The translations under genes and the position numbers were made by a program. The notes beneath the pieces are model-generated. The model was not told the DNA's origin and ran no database searches. It was given only the letters and a program-made list of their open reading frames with translations. A stretch of 64,000 bases of DNA from Pontibacter sp. G13 (lineage in GTDB: Bacteria > Bacteroidota > Bacteroidia > J057): positions 1 through 64,000 of the forward strand of contig NZ_CP134696.1 of NCBI RefSeq assembly GCF_031851795.1. The letters are read 5' to 3'. Below are positions 60,445 through 64,000 of the stretch, piece after piece (position 1 is the first letter of the stretch; each line of letters starts with the position of its first letter).

Positions 60445-61614
60445 ATGGACCTTTCTCCCTTTTTCGAATCCCTCAACCTTCAAGAGCCTCGCCTGAATCG
60501 TACCCAGCACCAATCCAGTTGGTGGAAGCAATCCCTCATTCATCTGGAGGAATTTCCAGATTGGCGAGCCGCGGAAATCATCCTCATTGGCTGTCCGGAA
60601 AGGCGGGGCGCAGATCGAGGCCCCAACACCCCTGATGGTTTGGAGGCCATTCGGAAAGCCCTATATAAGCTAGTTCCTCCCATTGATCGACCAATCATGG
60701 CAGATCTGGGGAATCTCATCCCCAAGGATTCTCCACAGGAGACCTACGATTTATTGGGATTTGCCATTCAGCAATTGCAGGAAGCAGGCAAACGGGTATT
60801 GATCATCGGTGGTTCTCAGGATCTGACCATCGGCCAATTTTCCGCATGCGATGCGCTGCAGCGAAAAGTCGAATATGTGCATATCGACTCCAAATTCGAC
60901 TTGCTGGACCCGGACATCGCCCTCAACAACGAGACCTTCAATCAATTCCTGCTTGATCAATACGGGCATCTTCTGCTCACCTTGACCAACCTGGGATATC
61001 AACGCTACTATACACCTGATAGTCAGCGCCAATACCTCCGAGAGCTCAATCATTACACCGTCCGATATGGTGACCTTTCAGGTCAGATGGCCGAGGCGGA
61101 ACCTTATCTCCGGACAGCAGATATCGTCAGCTTGGACATGGGCGCAATCCGGAACTCGGAAGCCCCCGGGACCGACCAAAGTGGACCGGGTGGATTTTCG
61201 GCTGTAGAAATCTGCCAGATGGTCCGGTATGCCGGAATCGGCTATCGTTGCAATAGCCTGCTGATTTCGGAATTCGACCATGCCCTTGACCGTGGAGGGC
61301 AGACAGCCGATTTGATTGCATTGATGATATGGTACTTTGTCGAAGGCCATTGCAATCGAAAAGATGATTATCCTCGTCCGGATCGGAGCAACCTTCGCAA
61401 ATACTCCGTTCAATTGCACGCCAGTATCGATGCCATCCATTTCTTCAAGCATCCTGAATCCGGCAGATGGTGGATGGAAGTCCCGCTTGATCCCCAACTT
61501 GGCGCCAAGAAAAGCCCTTGCGTCATCGTCCCCTGCTCCGAAAAAGATTATCAGTTCGCCAAGACCGATGACATTCCGGATAGATGGTGGCTCACCTACA
61601 ATAAACTTAGTTAG
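60445..61614 (+). CDS. Arginase-fold protein lacking canonical metal ligands (annotated formimidoylglutamase-like)
   Basis: The protein is 389 residues from ATG 60445 (MDLSPFFESLNLQEPRLNRT). The ureohydrolase fold is clear (LIIGGSQDLTIGQ, YVHIDSKFDLLD, IVSLDMGAIRNSEAPG, then YRCNSLLISEFDHALD and GQTADLIALMIWY). Canonical manganese ligands are replaced: the GG-x-H motif reads GGSQ (Gln125), D-A-H-x-D reads D148-S-K-F-D152, and S-x-D-x-D reads SLDMG. Similar Bacteroidota proteins that I recall carry the same changes, so the loss is probably family-wide. It may have lost ureohydrolase activity. It is followed 2 bp later by an MlaF-like ATPase gene, so they form an operon. Confidence 0.82.
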   Translation: MDLSPFFESLNLQEPRLNRTQHQSSWWKQSLIHLEEFPDWRAAEIILIGCPERRGADRGPNTPDGLEAIRKALYKLVPPIDRPIMADLGNLIPKDSPQETYDLLGFAIQQLQEAGKRVLIIGGSQDLTIGQFSACDALQRKVEYVHIDSKFDLLDPDIALNNETFNQFLLDQYGHLLLTLTNLGYQRYYTPDSQRQYLRELNHYTVRYGDLSGQMAEAEPYLRTADIVSLDMGAIRNSEAPGTDQSGPGGFSAVEICQMVRYAGIGYRCNSLLISEFDHALDRGGQTADLIALMIWYFVEGHCNRKDDYPRPDRSNLRKYSVQLHASIDAIHFFKHPESGRWWMEVPLDPQLGAKKSPCVIVPCSEKDYQFAKTDDIPDRWWLTYNKLS

Positions 61615-61616
61615 CC

Positions 61617-62348
61617 ATGATCAGGTACTCGGATGTATGTGTGGAATTCGATGGGCAACAGGTACTTCACGATATTTCCTTCGAATTGGAAGCTGGTAGG
61701 CACTTGGCCATTGTGGGAGGAAGTGGGTCTGGGAAAACGGTCTTGGTCAGCTTGCTTCTGGGACTCCATACACCTTCATCTGGTGAAGTTAGCTTCAAGG
61801 AGGAAGCCATTTCCAGCAAGTCTTCCCAAGAAAAGACAGCCATGCTCGATGGTTTTGGGGTTGTGTTCCAATCCTCGGCCCTATTCGATTCACTCAACAT
61901 CCTCGAAAATGTCGGGATCAAATTCTTTGAAAACCGGACCTACCCTCCGCAAGCCATTCAGGAAAAAGTGATTCAAGCCCTATCGCAGGTAGACCTAGCT
62001 TCGGATATCCTGAACAAATACCCCGCCGAGCTCTCTGGCGGCATGCAAAAACGGGTGGGCATTGCCCGGGCGATCCTTCATCAACCCGAGGTTTTGGTGT
62101 GCGATGAACCTTCAGCAGGGCTAGATCCGGTCAATGCCGGAAAAATCGACGAACTCCTCTCCAAATGGCAAGCGTTTGAGGGACGATCCAGCCTGATCAT
62201 CACTCATGACATGGAATCGGTGCGGCAATTGGCAGATCAGGTCCTCATGCTCAAAGCTGGGAGGCTCCATTTTTTCGGGCCCAAAGAAGCTTTTCTAGAA
62301 TCAATCGATCCAGACATTCGGGCGTTTCTTTCCCGGGGGAGGTCCTAG
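61617..62348 (+). CDS. ABC transporter ATP-binding protein, MlaF-like
   Basis: A 243-residue ABC ATPase: Walker A VGGSGSGKT, signature LSGGMQKRVGIARA, Walker B VLVCDEPSAGLDPV, and FQSSALFDSLNILENVG in the segment typical of MlaF-type phospholipid transporters. The permease and MCE-domain genes expected for a full Mla system are not visible in this window, so the cognate parts would be elsewhere. Co-transcribed with the arginase-fold gene (2 bp gap). Confidence 0.87.
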   Translation: MIRYSDVCVEFDGQQVLHDISFELEAGRHLAIVGGSGSGKTVLVSLLLGLHTPSSGEVSFKEEAISSKSSQEKTAMLDGFGVVFQSSALFDSLNILENVGIKFFENRTYPPQAIQEKVIQALSQVDLASDILNKYPAELSGGMQKRVGIARAILHQPEVLVCDEPSAGLDPVNAGKIDELLSKWQAFEGRSSLIITHDMESVRQLADQVLMLKAGRLHFFGPKEAFLESIDPDIRAFLSRGRS

Positions 62349-62412
62349 GGGAATTTGCGATTCGATCCGGCTAGACTTGGCTGAAACCTGTATATTCGAC
62401 CAAACCGCTCCA

Positions 62413-62895
62413 ATGAAAAAGACCATTGCCCTGGTGGCCCACGATTCCCTCAAGCAGACGCTTGCAGAATGGGTCAAGCAGCACGTCACACTTCTTGCCG
62501 ATCATGATTTGGTCTGCACGGGTACCACAGGAACCCTGATCGAATCCGTCCTCAAGGCCAATCTCCCGACCGATTCATTTGAGAAGCTGAATATCCACAA
62601 GCTGAAATCTGGGCCACTGGGTGGAGACCAGCAACTCGGTGCGCGGATCGCTGAAGGCCAAGTGGACCTCCTCATTTTCTTGTGGGACCCCATGTCTGCC
62701 CAGCCTCACGATGTCGATGTAAAGGCATTGCTTCGAATCTCCGCCATTTACAACGTACCCACCGCCAACAATGAAGCCACGGCCGATTATCTGATCCAGT
62801 CTCCTCTCTTCAAATCAGGCTATCAGCCCAAGGAGTTCGACTATTCGCAGTATCTGGGAAGAAAGGTCCACCAGTATCGATTGGACCAGGAATAA
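62413..62895 (+). CDS. mgsA: Methylglyoxal synthase
   Basis: The protein is 160 residues from ATG 62413; a longer frame from 62377 adds no conserved part. It converts dihydroxyacetone phosphate to methylglyoxal. KTIALVAHDSLKQTLAEWV opens it, GTTGTLIE is the phosphate site, and SGPLGGDQQLGARIAEGQVDLLIFLWDPMSAQPHDVDVKALLRI holds the catalytic Asp/His loop. The length fits MgsA. A weak hairpin follows. Confidence 0.95.
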   Translation: MKKTIALVAHDSLKQTLAEWVKQHVTLLADHDLVCTGTTGTLIESVLKANLPTDSFEKLNIHKLKSGPLGGDQQLGARIAEGQVDLLIFLWDPMSAQPHDVDVKALLRISAIYNVPTANNEATADYLIQSPLFKSGYQPKEFDYSQYLGRKVHQYRLDQE

Positions 62896-62913
62896 ATGGG
62901 AACCCAAACAGAT

Positions 62914-62941
62914 AAGGCTGCCCGAATTGGACAGCCTTTCT
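62914..62941 (+). terminator. Hairpin terminator after mgsA
   Basis: AAGGCTG / CAGCCTT (62914-62920, 62932-62938) and a TTTC tail, 18 bp after the mgsA stop. Confidence 0.6.
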
Positions 62942-62965
62942 ATGAGTTGAATGGATTTCTCGAAA

Positions 62966-63685
62966 CTAGCTTTTCGCAGTCTGCCGTCTCAAAATCCCTT
63001 CTGCGACGAAAATGTCTTCGGGAGTGGTGATCTTGATATTTTCATAGGACCCTTCATAGATATTCACCTGATAGCCAAACGCTTCATACAAACTGGCATC
63101 ATCGGTAAAGAGCTTATCGTCGGGGACATTGGTGTATGCCTCCAATAGGTAGGTCATCGGAAAAACCTGAGGCGTCTGGACTTCCCAATAGTCCTTGCGA
63201 TCCACAGAAACACTGGAGCCATCGGAATCCATCTTTCGAAGCGAAGCCTTACTGGGCACACATACCACAGCTCCCGCTTGTTCTTCCACCCTGCCGAACA
63301 CTCCGGCCAGATGCTCCACCGAAATAAAAGGACGGACCCCATCGTGAATCCCCACTGCATAGTCCTCCGTGGAAGGAATATGTCCCATCAGGGTCTCCAA
63401 ACCATTGTGAACACTCTCTGTCCGGGTTGTCCCTCCAGCAGCCACGACAATACGCATCGCATCCTCCTCAGAGAGAAATTCCCGGGAGACCTCGTTCCAA
63501 TATTCAAAACTTGAAGTAGGCAAAACGAGGACGATCGGCATTTCCGAATCAAATTCCAGAAACCGTTTGGCGGTCAGGATCAAGATGGGCGTGCCGGCAA
63601 TGGGAAGGAATTGCTTAGGGATTTCGGCACCCATTCGGGTTCCAGATCCTCCGGCAACGATTATGGCGGCTCTTTTCTGGGGCAT
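62966..63685 (-). CDS. ispD: 2-C-methyl-D-erythritol 4-phosphate cytidylyltransferase
   Basis: The protein is 239 residues from ATG 63685 (MPQKRAAIIVAGGSGTRMG). The frame continues upstream by 29 residues but this start gives the family N-terminus. IspD makes CDP-methylerythritol in the non-mevalonate isoprenoid pathway. AGGSGTRMGAEIPKQFLPI is the CTP-binding loop with its Arg and Lys; VGIHDGVRPFIS and WEVQTPQVFP, then TDDASL carry the other substrate residues. It lies downstream of queA on the same strand. Confidence 0.95.
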   Translation of the reverse strand: MPQKRAAIIVAGGSGTRMGAEIPKQFLPIAGTPILILTAKRFLEFDSEMPIVLVLPTSSFEYWNEVSREFLSEEDAMRIVVAAGGTTRTESVHNGLETLMGHIPSTEDYAVGIHDGVRPFISVEHLAGVFGRVEEQAGAVVCVPSKASLRKMDSDGSSVSVDRKDYWEVQTPQVFPMTYLLEAYTNVPDDKLFTDDASLYEAFGYQVNIYEGSYENIKITTPEDIFVAEGILRRQTAKS

Positions 63686-63749
63686 ATGTAAGGGGCAAGA
63701 ATAATAGTCGTACAAAAAATGTCTACAGCACCATCGAATGGCCAAGACA

Positions 63750-63785
63750 TAAAAAAACTGCGAATCACCCAAGGTAATTCGCAGT
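63750..63785 (-). terminator. Terminator of queA
   Basis: Stem ACTGCGAAT / ATTCGCAGT (63757-63765, 63777-63785). On the minus strand it is followed by seven T residues. It lies 22 bp after the queA stop and before ispD. Confidence 0.8.
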
Positions 63786-63806
63786 ATGCAAGTTGGATTT
63801 TTTTTC

Positions 63807-64000
63807 CTAGATAATCAACATGGCGTCACCATATCCATAGAATCGATATTCCTCCTTGATCGCCTGCTCGTAGCATTCCATCATGAATTCGTATCCCATG
63901 AATGCAGCCACCATCATCAGGAGGGTGGACTTGGGACGATGGAAGTTGGTCAAGAAAGCATTGGCGATATTGAATTCGTAAGGAGGGTAAATGAACTTGT
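63807..64000 (-). CDS. queA: tRNA preQ1 ribosyltransferase-isomerase, 3' part
   Basis: Partial gene. The last ~63 codons run off the window end. The C-terminal protein sequence reads [20 protein letters not shown], then [15 protein letters not shown] and [11 protein letters not shown], which matches the C-terminus of QueA (TNFHLPKSTLLMLVSAF...YRFFSYGDAM). QueA converts preQ1-tRNA into epoxyqueuosine-tRNA. Its start lies beyond 64000. Confidence 0.9.
   Translation of the reverse strand, partial: KFIYPPYEFNIANAFLTNFHRPKSTLLMMVAAFMGYEFMMECYEQAIKEEYRFYGYGDAMLII

Overview
The window is a protein-dense bacterial chromosome segment that begins exactly at the start codon of dnaA. It belongs to a member of the Bacteroidota. 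The evidence is a C-terminal type IX secretion sorting domain, an OstA-like protein of the Bacteroidota type, several Bacteroidota-restricted families (DUF2452, DUF2911, DUF6503, DUF6702, DUF4397), and promoter elements of the TAnnTTTG type. A Saprospiria- or Cytophagia-like marine lineage is plausible, but the sequence alone does not settle the genus. No phage, insertion sequence, CRISPR array or rRNA was seen.

Layout. 1-2.3 kb: dnaA and two small lipoproteins. 2.3-7.96 kb: a metal-uptake operon in which a binding protein is fused to an ATPase and a permease is fused to a DtxR/MntR-type repressor, followed by a nucleotidyltransferase and a TPR protein. 8-16 kb: a secreted DUF4397 repeat protein, a hypothetical protein, trehalose synthase/phosphatase and Mpl. 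16-25 kb: VOC lipoprotein, HPt protein, DUF2452, hybrid kinase, M14 peptidase and a methyltransferase. 25-30 kb: L,D-transpeptidase, PLP decarboxylase, membrane protein and aldo/keto reductase. 29.9-30.6 kb: seven tandem initiator tRNA genes. 30.7-38.8 kb: era, der, OstA-like, VanX-like, an XRE-S24 repressor, purE and purK. 39-51.5 kb: ArsA/Get3, fabD, an SDR, an adenylate-cyclase receptor, two paired phosphodiesterase-like proteins, M48 peptidase, DUF2911 and a nucleoside-phosphorylase-like protein. 51.8-56 kb: a four-gene acyl-CoA operon (thioesterase, SCP2-racemase, TetR, dehydrogenase-SCP2). 56-64 kb: NTF2-like, DJ-1-like and DUF6503 proteins, an MBL hydrolase, an epimerase, a degenerate arginase-fold protein with an MlaF-like ATPase, mgsA, ispD and the 3' part of queA.

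Most interesting: (1) the two-polypeptide manganese/zinc importer with a built-in repressor domain and a perfect 20-bp palindrome upstream; (2) seven initiator tRNA genes in strict A-B-A-B-A-B-A alternation of a compensatory acceptor-stem variant, separated by conserved hairpin spacers; (3) an operon whose racemase and acyl-CoA dehydrogenase each carry an SCP2 lipid-binding domain, at opposite ends of the two proteins; (4) an enzyme/pseudoenzyme tandem pair at 45.6-47.5 kb; (5) a structured extragenic element at 16352-16537 with a probable relative at 51549.

Family assignments were made by reading motifs, without database searches. Start codons were chosen by family length, signal peptides and spacing.
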